A DNA stretch of 9,648 nt. Source: Enterovibrio sp042096095. Its GTDB lineage: Bacteria; Pseudomonadota; Gammaproteobacteria; Enterobacterales; Vibrionaceae. Shown piece by piece: positions 1 to 6,641 of the stretch. The stretch covers positions 1 to 9,648 of the forward strand of contig JBELME010000153.1 in the NCBI GenBank assembly GCA_042096095.1. Direction: 5' to 3'. The number at the start of each line of letters is the position of its first letter. Within the stretch, counting starts at the first letter, position 1. The notes under the pieces were generated by a model that was not told the DNA's origin, did not search any database, and worked only from the letters and a program-made list of their open reading frames with translations. Position numbers and translations under genes: made by a program.

Positions 1-405
1 AATGAGAAACTCAATTGGATCAGTGTGTTGGTATAATTATTTGATCAACAACGCCTATTTAGGCCGAACAGCTTGTTGCGCTTAGAGCCGGGCTTTTATG
101 CGGAATTCATCTTCAAAGCTATTCCAGGCAAGGTATTCCAAGGAGAGATAGTGGAAGTGCTGCCCGCCATTGGTGAAAACCAAGTACAGGCGCAAGGCAC
201 CTTGTACGGCAGTCACTTATTAGATCGTCAAGGCCGCGCGTTGGTGACGCTCAAAATCAATGAAGACATGCGCCAATATGCCCTGCCCGATGGCACGAAT
301 GCGGAAATCGCCGTGTACTCAGACAGCATTGAGCACTTGGCTATCATGCGGCAAGTGCTGTTCAGAATAAGGAGTTGGCAGAACTACCTTTACTTGGATC
401 ACTAA
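1..405 (+). pseudogene. 3' remnant of an HlyD-type membrane-fusion / secretion protein
   Basis: The frame open from 37 to 405 encodes the C-terminal part of a periplasmic adaptor of the HlyD/EmrA/YibH type, which links an inner-membrane pump to export across the envelope. Seen: a beta-barrel-like stretch after 'NSLLRLEPG', then 'AQGTLYG', a basic stretch and an ending 'SWQNYLYLDH' typical of this family as I know it. Family members are usually 300-400 residues, so most of the protein, including the membrane anchor and coiled-coil hairpin, is missing. A TAA at 34-36 closes the same frame, and the 11 codons before it (from base 1) are open to the window edge, so this may be one gene with a premature stop rather than a short gene starting at TTG 73. 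No ribosome binding site is seen before 73. The family call is fairly sure; the pseudogene call is an inference that depends on sequence left of the window. Confidence 0.6.
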
Positions 406-419
406 CACGCACCACAACA

Positions 420-456
420 AAAAGAGGATCAGGAGAGACCCTGATCCTCTTTTTTT
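420..456. terminator. Rho-independent terminator, probably bidirectional
   Basis: Perfect 11-bp stem (423-433 paired with 440-450), 6-base loop, extended by A:T pairs, followed by a run of T on the plus strand and a shorter T run on the minus strand (A run at 419-423). It lies 15 bases after the HlyD-remnant stop and about 40 bases after the end of the minus-strand gene at 498, so it can serve both convergent genes. Confidence 0.9.
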
Positions 457-497
457 CATCTTGATTGTCGTTGGCACTCGAAACACAGCGCGATAAC

Positions 498-740
498 TTA
501 GCGCTCAGTCCGAAGCATTTGTTTGGTTTGATTCATGGTGCGCGAGCCTGCACCACCATAGGTGTTGATGTCAAAGCGGTTTGGAGAATAACCGCGGCGC
601 ATGCGGTAGTGCAGATCCAGCTTTCGCAAATCAATACCGTGCGTATCGAAAAGGCGTTCAATCTCGGTGTTAATTTCCGCTTGGGGTGTGTTTTGGTCTC
701 GCAGGAAGTAGTAAAGGTTCTCTGCGCGTGCTTGGTTCAT
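498..740 (-). CDS. Small conserved-looking protein of unknown function, 80 aa
   Basis: I do not recognise this protein. It is 80 residues, soluble and highly charged, with an N-terminal helix-like half (MNQARAENLYYFLRD..., acidic) and a basic, Arg/Tyr-rich C-terminal half ('LDLHYRMRRGYSPNRFD', then Gly-rich and Arg/Lys-ending). No signal peptide or membrane segment is seen. The start chosen is ATG at 740, because a GGAGG lies 8 bases before it; a TTG six codons upstream (758) would place that site inside the gene. It has its own -10 box (771-776) and ends just before the terminator at 420-456, so it appears to be a single-gene unit. It is divergent from potD. The opposite strand has an overlapping open frame (465-1019) that lacks a ribosome binding site and protein-like composition. 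Reality of the gene: fairly sure; function: unknown. Confidence 0.7.
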   Translation of the reverse strand: MNQARAENLYYFLRDQNTPQAEINTEIERLFDTHGIDLRKLDLHYRMRRGYSPNRFDINTYGGAGSRTMNQTKQMLRTER

Positions 741-758
741 CAGCGATACCTCCCTCAA

Positions 759-1089
759 ATTGATGGTGAAATTATAGTCTTTTTCATCGGCGAGATAATC
801 GCCAATTCTGACAAATCACCCTTACTTATTGGTAATAATCCGTCTCCCTTTTTCTTTTCCCCAAAATTTGTTGTTTGCCGTGTAGCTTTTATATTGCCTG
901 AACCGAATTTCATGGGTACTATCCCGCGACTTTTCGCCCGCAACGCCCAACAGGCAAGCGATGCGAAGGGTTTTATGCCCAAACAACCTACGAAAATGAC
1001 TGATATTTTCAAACACTAAGTGAAAGAGAACGCTCTCCTTTCGCTGTATGAATGCTCCCGACACACGGGACTTGGAGTGGATAACACCA
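759..1089. other. 331-bp intergenic region between the 80-aa gene and potD
   Basis: The left part holds the minus-strand promoter described separately. For potD, a weak candidate promoter is TTGTTG (868-873), a 16-base spacer, and TATATT (890-895), which would leave a leader of nearly 190 bases. That leader contains an imperfect hairpin at 1022-1042 (GAAAGAGA against TCTCCTTTC) and a 5-bp hairpin at 1056-1070 (TCCCG / CGGGA) directly before the GGAG of potD. No convincing gene is seen here; the open frames on both strands have poor composition and no ribosome binding sites. Confidence 0.4.
771..803 (-). promoter_or_regulatory. Promoter of the 80-aa gene with an operator-like inverted repeat
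   Basis: On the minus strand a perfect TATAAT lies at 776-771. The position 17 bases upstream, where -35 should be, holds only ATTATC, but it sits at the centre of an inverted repeat with arms GGCGA (789-793) and TCGCC (799-803) around 5 bases. A perfect -10 with a poor -35 covered by a palindrome fits a regulated promoter. The leader to the start codon would be about 25 bases. This is inference from position and sequence only. Confidence 0.5.
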
Positions 1090-2121
1090 ATGAAGAAATG
1101 GTCTGCGATTCTGGCCAGCGCTGCATGTGCAGTTGCTATGTTCACCACACCTGCGAAAGCAGAAAACGATCAACTGATTTTCGCGAACTGGGGACCCTAC
1201 CTCTCCACCGAATTGCTTGAGCAATTTACCCGTGAAACCGGCATCAAGGTGATTTACTCGACGTATGAGTCAAACGAGACCCTGTATGCAAAAATGAAGA
1301 CGCACCCTGAAGGGTATGATCTTGTGGTGCCATCAACGTACTTCGTTGCCAAAATGCGTGATGAAGGTATGTTGCAAAAGCTTGACCTTTCTAAGTTGAA
1401 CAACTTCAACGAGCTAGACAAAAACTACCTTGATAAGCCGTTCGACCCAAACAATGACTACTCTATCCCTCACGTTATCGCGATGACAGGTCTGGCAGTT
1501 AACACGGACATGTACAACCCTGACGATTTCACCAGCTGGGCTGATTTGTGGAACCCAGAGTTGGAAGGTCAAATCATGCTGATGGACGACACACGTGAAG
1601 TCTTCCACATTGCATTGCGTAAACTTGGCTACTCAGGTAACTCGACCGATCCTAAGCAGATTGACGAAGCCTACGAAGAGTTGAAAAAACTGATGCCAAA
1701 CGTACTGGTATTCAACTCTGACAACCCAGCAAACCCATACATGTCTGGCGAAGTGGGCCTTGGTATGTTGTGGAACGGTTCTGCGGCAGCCGCTCAACGC
1801 GAAGGCTTGCCAATTGAATTGGTGTGGCCAAAAGAAGGCGGCATCTTCTGGGTAGATAGCCTGTCTATTCCAAAGAACGCGAAGAACGTCGAAGCGGCAC
1901 ACAAGATGATCGACTTCCTTCTGCGTCCAGAAGTGACAGCGAAAATCAGTGCTGACACGGGTTACCTAACCGCCGTTGAGAAATCAAACGCTGCGTACAA
2001 AGACAACCCAACCCTGTTCCCACCGCAAGAAGATCTTGACCGTGGTGAGTGGCAAGATGCCATTGGCGATCTGACTGAGAAGTACGAAAACTACTTCCTA
2101 CGCTTGAAGACTGGCGAATAA
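1090..2121 (+). CDS. potD: Periplasmic spermidine/putrescine-binding protein PotD
   Basis: Substrate-binding subunit of the polyamine ABC transporter PotABCD; it captures spermidine (or putrescine) in the periplasm and hands it to the membrane permease. The 343-residue product matches the family's usual length. Residues 1-24 form a Sec signal peptide ending in 'AKA'; the Cys at 13 is not in a lipobox. Residues known to line the E. coli PotD pocket are in matching contexts: Trp34 and Tyr37 ('NWGPY'), 'VPSTY', 'DDTREVF', 'MLWNGSA', 'GGIFWVDSL', 'GEWQD'. The start is ATG at 1090, which begins the signal peptide ('MKKW...') and has GGAG at 1074-1077, a slightly long spacing of 12; the in-frame ATG at 1048 would add 14 residues with no signal character. 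The gene is alone: no potA, potB or potC is adjacent, and terminators or opposite-strand genes lie on both sides, so the protein must use a permease encoded elsewhere. Family very sure; exact ligand preference not. Confidence 0.95.
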   Translation: MKKWSAILASAACAVAMFTTPAKAENDQLIFANWGPYLSTELLEQFTRETGIKVIYSTYESNETLYAKMKTHPEGYDLVVPSTYFVAKMRDEGMLQKLDLSKLNNFNELDKNYLDKPFDPNNDYSIPHVIAMTGLAVNTDMYNPDDFTSWADLWNPELEGQIMLMDDTREVFHIALRKLGYSGNSTDPKQIDEAYEELKKLMPNVLVFNSDNPANPYMSGEVGLGMLWNGSAAAAQREGLPIELVWPKEGGIFWVDSLSIPKNAKNVEAAHKMIDFLLRPEVTAKISADTGYLTAVEKSNAAYKDNPTLFPPQEDLDRGEWQDAIGDLTEKYENYFLRLKTGE

Positions 2122-2135
2122 GTCCGCGCTGTAAA

Positions 2136-2167
2136 CTAAAAAACCGCTCGACTGAGCGGTTTTTTAT
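2136..2167. terminator. Bidirectional terminator between potD and the APH-fold gene
   Basis: ACCGCTC (2143-2149) pairs with GAGCGGT (2154-2160) around a 4-base loop, flanked by six A on the left (2138-2143) and six T on the right (2160-2165). The symmetry gives a T tail in both directions, suited to two convergent genes ending at 2121 and 2200. Confidence 0.92.
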
Positions 2168-2199
2168 TGTCTGTGGCATTCTATTCTACTCACGCCTTG

Positions 2200-2970
2200 T
2201 TACTTCAGTGCAGCCTCAATCCGCTCTCGATGCGTGTTGAGATACGCGATGTCATCCAAATAACTGAGATGATGTCCATCCGCGATGTTGTCTGCAAAAG
2301 CGGCATTGCCCTTCTCGGCTTCCCCCATCATGAAATCAACCAGCGCTTGCAGGCGCTCAATCATGGCATCAACCAAGCCCACCTTTTCCGGTACCGATAA
2401 TCCGTAGGCTTCACAGAACAATGCCGCGCGCTTAGCCTGTGTATTTATGTCACCCAACTTGTCGTATTCGTTCATTTTGAACGGTGCCCAGCAATACACC
2501 GCATAAGCCACATCCCAAAGTCTTGGCGCAGGGTGCGAGGTATCGAAGTCAAAGACTCCCACGACATGCTCACCGTCTAACGCCACGTTATAAGGCGCAT
2601 AATCACCGTGGCAGATCACTTCAAAAGGTGGTCTAGGTGTCAACATCCAATGTAGATGTTGTGCGGATTCTGACACAAGAAATTGTGCCGACACATCATG
2701 AAAATCACGCAGCAAAGCGCCTGCTGACATTAAGGCGGTATCTGTGCCTATCGCACCGACCAAGGGATAATTCGAGGTCTCACCCTCGACAAAGCGCAAT
2801 ATCTCTTGTCCGCCTTCAATGCCGATAACCTCTGGGCAGGCATCAAATCCATTGTTATGAAGGAAAGTGAGGAGTTGATGAACAGAAGGCGACCATGCAT
2901 TTAATGGCCTCAACACATGATCGCCTTGTTTGAAGATGGCGTTATCACGCCCACCGTCTAATGTTTTCAT
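2200..2970 (-). CDS. APH-fold phosphotransferase (aminoglycoside phosphotransferase family)
   Basis: A cytoplasmic kinase-like protein of 256 residues with the protein-kinase-like fold used by aminoglycoside, choline and homoserine kinases. Seen: the catalytic loop 'HGDYAPYN' at 121-128 (His121, catalytic Asp123, metal-binding Asn128), then the DFG-equivalent 'FDFD' at 140-143 and the family-typical 'PRLWDVAYA' at 149-157. The N-terminal lobe is short and lacks an obvious Gly-rich loop, as is common in this family. The substrate cannot be told from sequence; resistance should not be assumed, since most chromosomal members act on metabolites or are uncharacterised. The start is ATG at 2970; no clear Shine-Dalgarno precedes it, the weakest initiation signal among the intact genes here. 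It is transcribed on its own, convergent with potD, with the lipoprotein gene 96 bases upstream on the same strand. Confidence 0.85.
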   Translation of the reverse strand: MKTLDGGRDNAIFKQGDHVLRPLNAWSPSVHQLLTFLHNNGFDACPEVIGIEGGQEILRFVEGETSNYPLVGAIGTDTALMSAGALLRDFHDVSAQFLVSESAQHLHWMLTPRPPFEVICHGDYAPYNVALDGEHVVGVFDFDTSHPAPRLWDVAYAVYCWAPFKMNEYDKLGDINTQAKRAALFCEAYGLSVPEKVGLVDAMIERLQALVDFMMGEAEKGNAAFADNIADGHHLSYLDDIAYLNTHRERIEAALK

Positions 2971-3066
2971 ATTTGCTAGGTTGTCGCCAAGTAACTAAAA
3001 CTCCGCGTATTTTCTTACACTGAAGCGATAAATGCTGCGAGTTAGCTTTTCTTTATGGGAATAGGT

Positions 3067-3807
3067 TCACTGAACGGTTTCCCCATTGATCATCGCGGAC
3101 ACCAACTCTTTAACCCAGGAAAAACTGTAGCTGTCTGATGTGGAAATGAGTTCTTCTCTAATCATTAACCCATTTCCTACCCCGATGTTCTGAGTAAATA
3201 CCGCGTTTATCCTTTCTCCACTTTCAACAATCTCGAAGTTTAACGTCATCAAGCAGGTATCGAATTCACCTGCAGGGACCGTAATGGTTTCATTCTGTTC
3301 AAAGGTAAAAGAGATATCGTAAGTCGCCGCTTGCGTGCCATTGATAAACTCAGAGACCGTCGGGTAAATGCGCGTTTCTCCCAGACTCAAGCTGTAATCT
3401 AATTGGATACCACTTGGCTTATAAATGAATTCATCACCATCAATAATTTGCCCAAGAGTGATAACCTGTTGTTGGCTCTCGTCGGACACAATGTAGGATT
3501 TATTCACCGTCGAGTCGCCATACAACAAGACTTCACGTGCATTCGTATATCCTTCGTAAGTGACTTGGCCGCTAACCACCTCTCGCTCAGTAAAATTCTG
3601 ACCGCTTTGCCCATCTTCTGAAAAGGTCTTAACCATCGTTACATCTGCTCCAATCGCATTGAGAGCAGGGTTAAAGCATGCAATTGCGCTGTTGTTGGTT
3701 ACGTCATCATTATTACTGCTTTCATCGCCACCGCCGTTATCACCATCGTCACTATCACCACAGCCACTCAACACTACCAATGCGACCAAACACAAAGACT
3801 TTTTCAT
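3067..3807 (-). CDS. Outer-membrane-type lipoprotein with acidic linker
   Basis: The 246-residue product has a lipoprotein signal: basic 'MKK', a hydrophobic core and lipobox 'LSGC' with Cys16 as the lipidation site; the next residue is Gly, not Asp, which favours outer-membrane sorting. Residues 17-36 are a Gly/Asp/Asn-rich tether with about ten acidic residues. The rest is rich in beta-strand-like segments, with two further cysteines (44 and 185) that could form a disulfide. The segment 'ITVPAGEFDTC' (175-185) followed by 'IGVGNGLMIRE' (208-218) resembles a pattern of many periplasmic beta-sheet lipoproteins (VPAGTF...GVGLV). No function is implied. The start chosen is ATG at 3807, with GAGG five bases ahead, rather than the upstream in-frame start at 3828. 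It has no visible terminator before the APH-fold gene, so read-through is possible. Confidence 0.8.
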   Translation of the reverse strand: MKKSLCLVALVVLSGCGDSDDGDNGGGDESSNNDDVTNNSAIACFNPALNAIGADVTMVKTFSEDGQSGQNFTEREVVSGQVTYEGYTNAREVLLYGDSTVNKSYIVSDESQQQVITLGQIIDGDEFIYKPSGIQLDYSLSLGETRIYPTVSEFINGTQAATYDISFTFEQNETITVPAGEFDTCLMTLNFEIVESGERINAVFTQNIGVGNGLMIREELISTSDSYSFSWVKELVSAMINGETVQ

Positions 3808-3907
3808 CACCACCTCAAAAACTGCCAAAACACCTTTATCGACAGAGATTCTAGCGATTCAATAAAAGTCATATGCACAATTATGAGACATTCGTTTCAT
3901 TTTACGG

Positions 3908-4392
3908 TCAGGCGGTTGTGTGTTTCCGGATAAAGTCATTGAGTATGTCGACGCCAATTTCACCTCGTTGCTCTGCTTCCCAGCATTGGTAAATTGCCGT
4001 TTCATGCTCGGCAATCAATAAAAATACGGCATGATAATCGGCGGGAGCATCGTTTAGCCATTCACGGTATTTCAGTTCCCAAAGTGCCACCCAATGGATC
4101 AATGTTTTTACCAATTCACTCCAGGGTAACGTCACCCATGCATGGGCGTCTTCCTCACCTTTTCGCCGCATCTCTTCATCGTTTCGATCAAAGTTCACGC
4201 CGCGCGCTTTGAGTGTTTCTTCAAGCAAATCGGCAGTGAGAGCCTCGACAAGAATGAGCGCTTCCCAGAGCGCTTCTCGTGCATTTTCTGTTGCAACATT
4301 GGCAGAAGAGTCTGAATAGTATCTGCAAAGTAGGTGAAGAAAGAAATGCCATATACTTCCCCCTGATACGCACTGTGAATACGTTTTTCCAT
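3908..4392 (-). pseudogene. Helical protein gene of unknown function, interrupted by a -1 frameshift
   Basis: I do not recognise the family. The true start is very likely ATG at 4392, with GGAGG about 7 bases ahead; its frame reads 'MEKRIHSAYQGEVYG' and continues to Asp24 (4321-4323), after which it becomes Arg/Lys/Leu-rich and stops near 4195. Another frame takes over from about 4318 with good protein composition and runs to the TGA at 3908-3910. Joining the two at 4318-4323 needs a -1 shift and gives about 161 residues. The long open frame starting at GTG 4408 is not a credible alternative: that start overlaps the ribosome binding site and yields a Cys/His/Trp-rich N-terminus. The C-terminal part is mostly helical, with 'LWEALILVEAL' and 'AEHETAIYQ'; the Glu/His spacing recalls ferritin-like four-helix proteins, but this is a weak guess. 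No slippery heptamer is seen at the junction, so mutation or sequence error is more likely than programmed shifting. Confidence 0.65.
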
Positions 4393-4555
4393 GGCAATCC
4401 CTCCACATAAAGACGCTAGAAGCCGACGCGATATTCCTTACTATCGTTCAAAGTGATAACGACATGCTTTTTCAAGCGCCAAATTCACCATTTTCTGGCA
4501 GAAATTCATTGATATAAGACACTGGCTCTATGAGTGCGAATATGGCCGAGTTACC

Positions 4556-4587
4556 CAGCAGTATGGCGTTTCTTGGGTATACTCAAA
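4556..4587. repeat. Degenerate copy of the 'cttgggtata' palindromic repeat
   Basis: The decamer CTTGGGTATA at 4572-4581 is identical to the right arm (5018-5027) of the intact palindrome downstream of the DUF2185 gene. To its left, 'gttaccca' at 4551-4558 can pair imperfectly with it. It therefore looks like a decayed or partial copy of the same element, placing one on each side of the gene at 4645-4971. Confidence 0.4.
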
Positions 4588-4644
4588 GAAAACTAACCCC
4601 TTGATATCGAACCATCGTTAGGTGATTTTCGACAGGACGCAGAA

Positions 4645-4971
4645 ATGACGCAACACACAGAGTTAAATGGAAAATGTAGCCACTCCCCCATCCTTCTTGG
4701 CTATGTCATCGTAAACAAAGAGTTGATTGATAATGGAAAATCCATTGGATATTTCTATCGTGAAGAGCCCGACAGCAATGGAGACAGCGGATGGCGATTT
4801 TTTACCGGTGAAGAAACCCAAGAGTTCGTTGATAAATCAGAGAATTTCGTGCTGTATAGCGCGTCAAAATTAGCAGCACTTCATCCGGCTATTTTGCCAT
4901 TCTTAGGCTTTAATGCCCCTGTAGAACTGGAATGGTATGAAGATGACTATGTGATCGTTGAAGAAGCGTAA
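4645..4971 (+). CDS. DUF2185 / Imm33-like protein
   Basis: A 108-residue cytoplasmic protein with the DUF2185 (Imm33) pattern: 'GYVIVNKELI', then the diagnostic core at 35-55 (GYFYREEP... and DSGWRFFTG), an acidic 'EETQEFVD', and a C-terminal 'ALHPAILPFL' followed by a very acidic end. Families with this domain occur both as stand-alone proteins and among the immunity proteins predicted in polymorphic toxin loci; here no toxin gene is visible next to it, so an immunity role is only a possibility. The start is ATG at 4645, with AGGA seven bases ahead (4634-4637). The gene is isolated: the frameshifted gene is divergent on its left and pcp is convergent on its right, and it is bounded by copies of a palindromic repeat. 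Domain assignment fairly sure, function unknown. Confidence 0.8.
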   Translation: MTQHTELNGKCSHSPILLGYVIVNKELIDNGKSIGYFYREEPDSNGDSGWRFFTGEETQEFVDKSENFVLYSASKLAALHPAILPFLGFNAPVELEWYEDDYVIVEEA

Positions 4972-4979
4972 TAAAACGA

Positions 4980-5027
4980 TATACCCAAGTAGCCTGAAGA
5001 TGCTCGATTTCAGGTTACTTGGGTATA
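4980..5027. repeat. Palindromic intergenic repeat (REP-like), 19-bp arms
   Basis: Arms 4980-4998 and 5009-5027 are complementary over 19 bp with a single G.T pair (4992/5016) around a 10-base loop. The arm begins tatacccaag and ends cctgaa. From memory, similar palindromes recur in intergenic regions of Vibrio genomes. It starts nine bases after the DUF2185 stop and could also fold in the transcript as a 3' stabiliser, but it lacks a T run of its own. Confidence 0.75.
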
Positions 5028-5035
5028 AAAGATGT

Positions 5036-5067
5036 AAAAAAGCGCCGAGCAAAGCTCGGCGCTTTTC
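5036..5067. terminator. Terminator of the DUF969-DUF979-pcp operon (bidirectional)
   Basis: Perfect 9-bp GC-rich stem GCGCCGAGC (5042-5050) / GCTCGGCGC (5054-5062) with loop AAA. On the minus strand it is followed by six T (5041-5036), and it lies about 20 bases past the pcp stop; on the plus strand it is followed by four T, so it can also end transcripts from the DUF2185 gene. Confidence 0.92.
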
Positions 5068-5085
5068 ATTACGTTAACCGTGCCA

Positions 5086-5724
5086 TTAGCAGATTTGGCC
5101 TGCACCCACTGCAATGTCGGTTTCATTATCAATGGTGGCTTGAGCTGCAATTCTCAGGCCTTCTGCAATGACATCCAACGCCATGGTTGGTTGTTCGCCC
5201 GTTGTTGATTGTTCTGGCAACAATGGAATGTGAATAAAGCCATGGCCAATGTTTGTATCACGCAGGTAATGCTGAACACCGTAAGCCAGGTGATTGCACA
5301 CGAACGTACCGGCAGTGTTAGACACTTGGCAAGGGATCCCTTTCGCTTGCATCGCCGCGGTAATCGCTTTGATTGGCAAGGTAGAGAAATATGCATCTGG
5401 GCCATCTTCATAGATTGGCTCATCGATAGGCTGGTTGCCGCCATTATCTGGAATGCGGAAATCATCAATATTGATCGCAACACGTTCTGGCGTGATTGCG
5501 ATACGGCCACCGGCTTGACCAACAGTGATAACGAAATCTGGCTTGTGCGTTTCAATCGCTGCGATAACCGCATCAATGGCTTCATAACGCGTGACAGGCA
5601 CGTCGCAAATGACGATTTCTCCACCATCTAGCTTCACGCCATCCAGCTTTTTTACGGCTTCTAGTGCAGGGTTAATGGCAGCGCCACCAAAAGGTTCAAA
5701 ACCAGTAATCAGTACTTTTTTCAT
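5086..5724 (-). CDS. pcp: Pyroglutamyl-peptidase I (pyrrolidone-carboxylate peptidase)
   Basis: Cytoplasmic cysteine peptidase (family C15) that removes an N-terminal pyroglutamate (5-oxoproline) from peptides and proteins. The 212-residue length is typical. Seen: the N-terminal 'GFEPFGG' at 8-14; catalytic Glu80 in 'TPERVAIN'; nucleophile Cys143 in 'SNTAGTFVCN'; catalytic His165 in 'GFIHIP'. All three catalytic residues are present, so it should be active. The ATG at 5724 lies 8 bases after the DUF979 stop, with only a weak GAGAA ahead, which suggests translational coupling to the upstream gene. It is the last gene of the operon and is followed by a strong terminator. Its pairing with two proposed 5-oxoproline transporter subunits fits its product. 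Confidence 0.97.
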   Translation of the reverse strand: MKKVLITGFEPFGGAAINPALEAVKKLDGVKLDGGEIVICDVPVTRYEAIDAVIAAIETHKPDFVITVGQAGGRIAITPERVAINIDDFRIPDNGGNQPIDEPIYEDGPDAYFSTLPIKAITAAMQAKGIPCQVSNTAGTFVCNHLAYGVQHYLRDTNIGHGFIHIPLLPEQSTTGEQPTMALDVIAEGLRIAAQATIDNETDIAVGAGQIC

Positions 5725-5732
5725 TAGGATTC

Positions 5733-6638
5733 TCAGAAAGCAAAGCTGTACATAATGAAGATGTTAAACGCGAGAATGATCATCGCGGGCGGAACTTGCA
5801 TCAAAATAACATGGTGTTTGTTTTTCAGTTCAAGCAAGGCTGCTGGCACCACGTTAAAGTTTGCAGCCATTGGCGTCATTAGCGTACCGCAGTAACCAGA
5901 AAGCATGCCCACTACACCGATGATTGCTGCATTGCCGCTGTATTCCATCACCAACAGTGGAATACCGATACCCGTCGTGATCACCGCAAAAGCGGCGAAT
6001 GCGTTGCCCATCACGACAGTGAATATCATCATGCCCACACAGTAAGCAATCACGTTCACCAGCAACATGTTTTCAGGGATCATCATTTTGACGATTTGCG
6101 CGACGGTATCGCCCACACCTGCTTGGTTGAACAAGAAGCCCAATGCTGCAAGGAATTGCGAAAGAATGGCAGCCCAACCGATGGAATCAATCAAGCGACG
6201 GCCTTCATTCAAGCTGTGCATTGGCTTACTTTTGGTCAGTAGCAACGCCACGACGATAGAGGCAATGGAACTTAAACCTAGGCCCACCAACGCACCGAGT
6301 GAGGTGAATTGGCTAATCGCAACCGTACCTACAGGTACGATGGCCGCAGGAATGAAGAGTTTGTTTTTCAGCACAGACGCCGTTTTATGACGCTCTTCTT
6401 CAGACGTTGTGCCATAGTTGCCCGCGCCCATAAAGCCGCCAGCCGCTAATGCCGTTAGCGCTAATACCATCAAACCGGTTACCCAGTTCGGGATCATTGC
6501 GCCAGAGATGAAGGTAGTACCGTAAATCATCCAAAACAGGCCGGAACCGAAGCGTTTTGGGTTGTCTTTATCGAGGAAGCTTTGCAGGGAGAATGCCAGC
6601 AACAGCAAGCCTGTGGTTTGATAAATGTATTCTAACAT
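5733..6638 (-). CDS. DUF979-family membrane protein, proposed 5-oxoproline transporter subunit
   Basis: A very hydrophobic 301-residue inner-membrane protein with roughly nine or ten membrane segments (about 5-21, 33-49, 52-71, 94-110, 113-134, 152-170, 190-210, 213-230, 236-255 and 278-300) and a charged loop at 78-92. The motif 'GTLMTPMAANFN' at 251-262, next to Gly-rich 'VGMLSGYC', resembles substrate-binding re-entrant loops of ion-transporter-superfamily carriers; this comparison is mine. Members of this family occur with DUF969 proteins and are annotated as 5-oxoproline transporter subunits on the basis of genome association with oxoprolinase or Pcp genes. The start ATG at 6638 lies 3 bases past the DUF969 stop, with AAGGG inside the end of that gene. 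Direction of transport is not known from sequence. Confidence 0.9.
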   Translation of the reverse strand: MLEYIYQTTGLLLLAFSLQSFLDKDNPKRFGSGLFWMIYGTTFISGAMIPNWVTGLMVLALTALAAGGFMGAGNYGTTSEEERHKTASVLKNKLFIPAAIVPVGTVAISQFTSLGALVGLGLSSIASIVVALLLTKSKPMHSLNEGRRLIDSIGWAAILSQFLAALGFLFNQAGVGDTVAQIVKMMIPENMLLVNVIAYCVGMMIFTVVMGNAFAAFAVITTGIGIPLLVMEYSGNAAIIGVVGMLSGYCGTLMTPMAANFNVVPAALLELKNKHHVILMQVPPAMIILAFNIFIMYSFAF

Positions 6639-6641
6639 CGC

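Noticed and set aside
465..1019. 184-residue open frame on the plus strand
   Set aside because: It runs antisense to the better-supported 80-aa gene, starts without a ribosome binding site and has no recognisable domain.
2200..2970. Antibiotic-resistance aminoglycoside kinase
   Set aside because: Only the general APH fold is visible. Nothing in the sequence or the context (no integron, transposon or resistance neighbours) points to aminoglycosides.
4300..4330. Programmed -1 ribosomal frameshift in the split gene
   Set aside because: No X XXY YYZ slippery sequence or obvious downstream structure at the junction; mutation or sequence error explains it more simply.
4195..4408. Two short open frames of 61 and 65 residues on the minus strand as separate genes
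   Set aside because: One is the true N-terminus of the frameshifted gene (4392 start) running past the shift; the other is a Cys/Arg-rich shadow.
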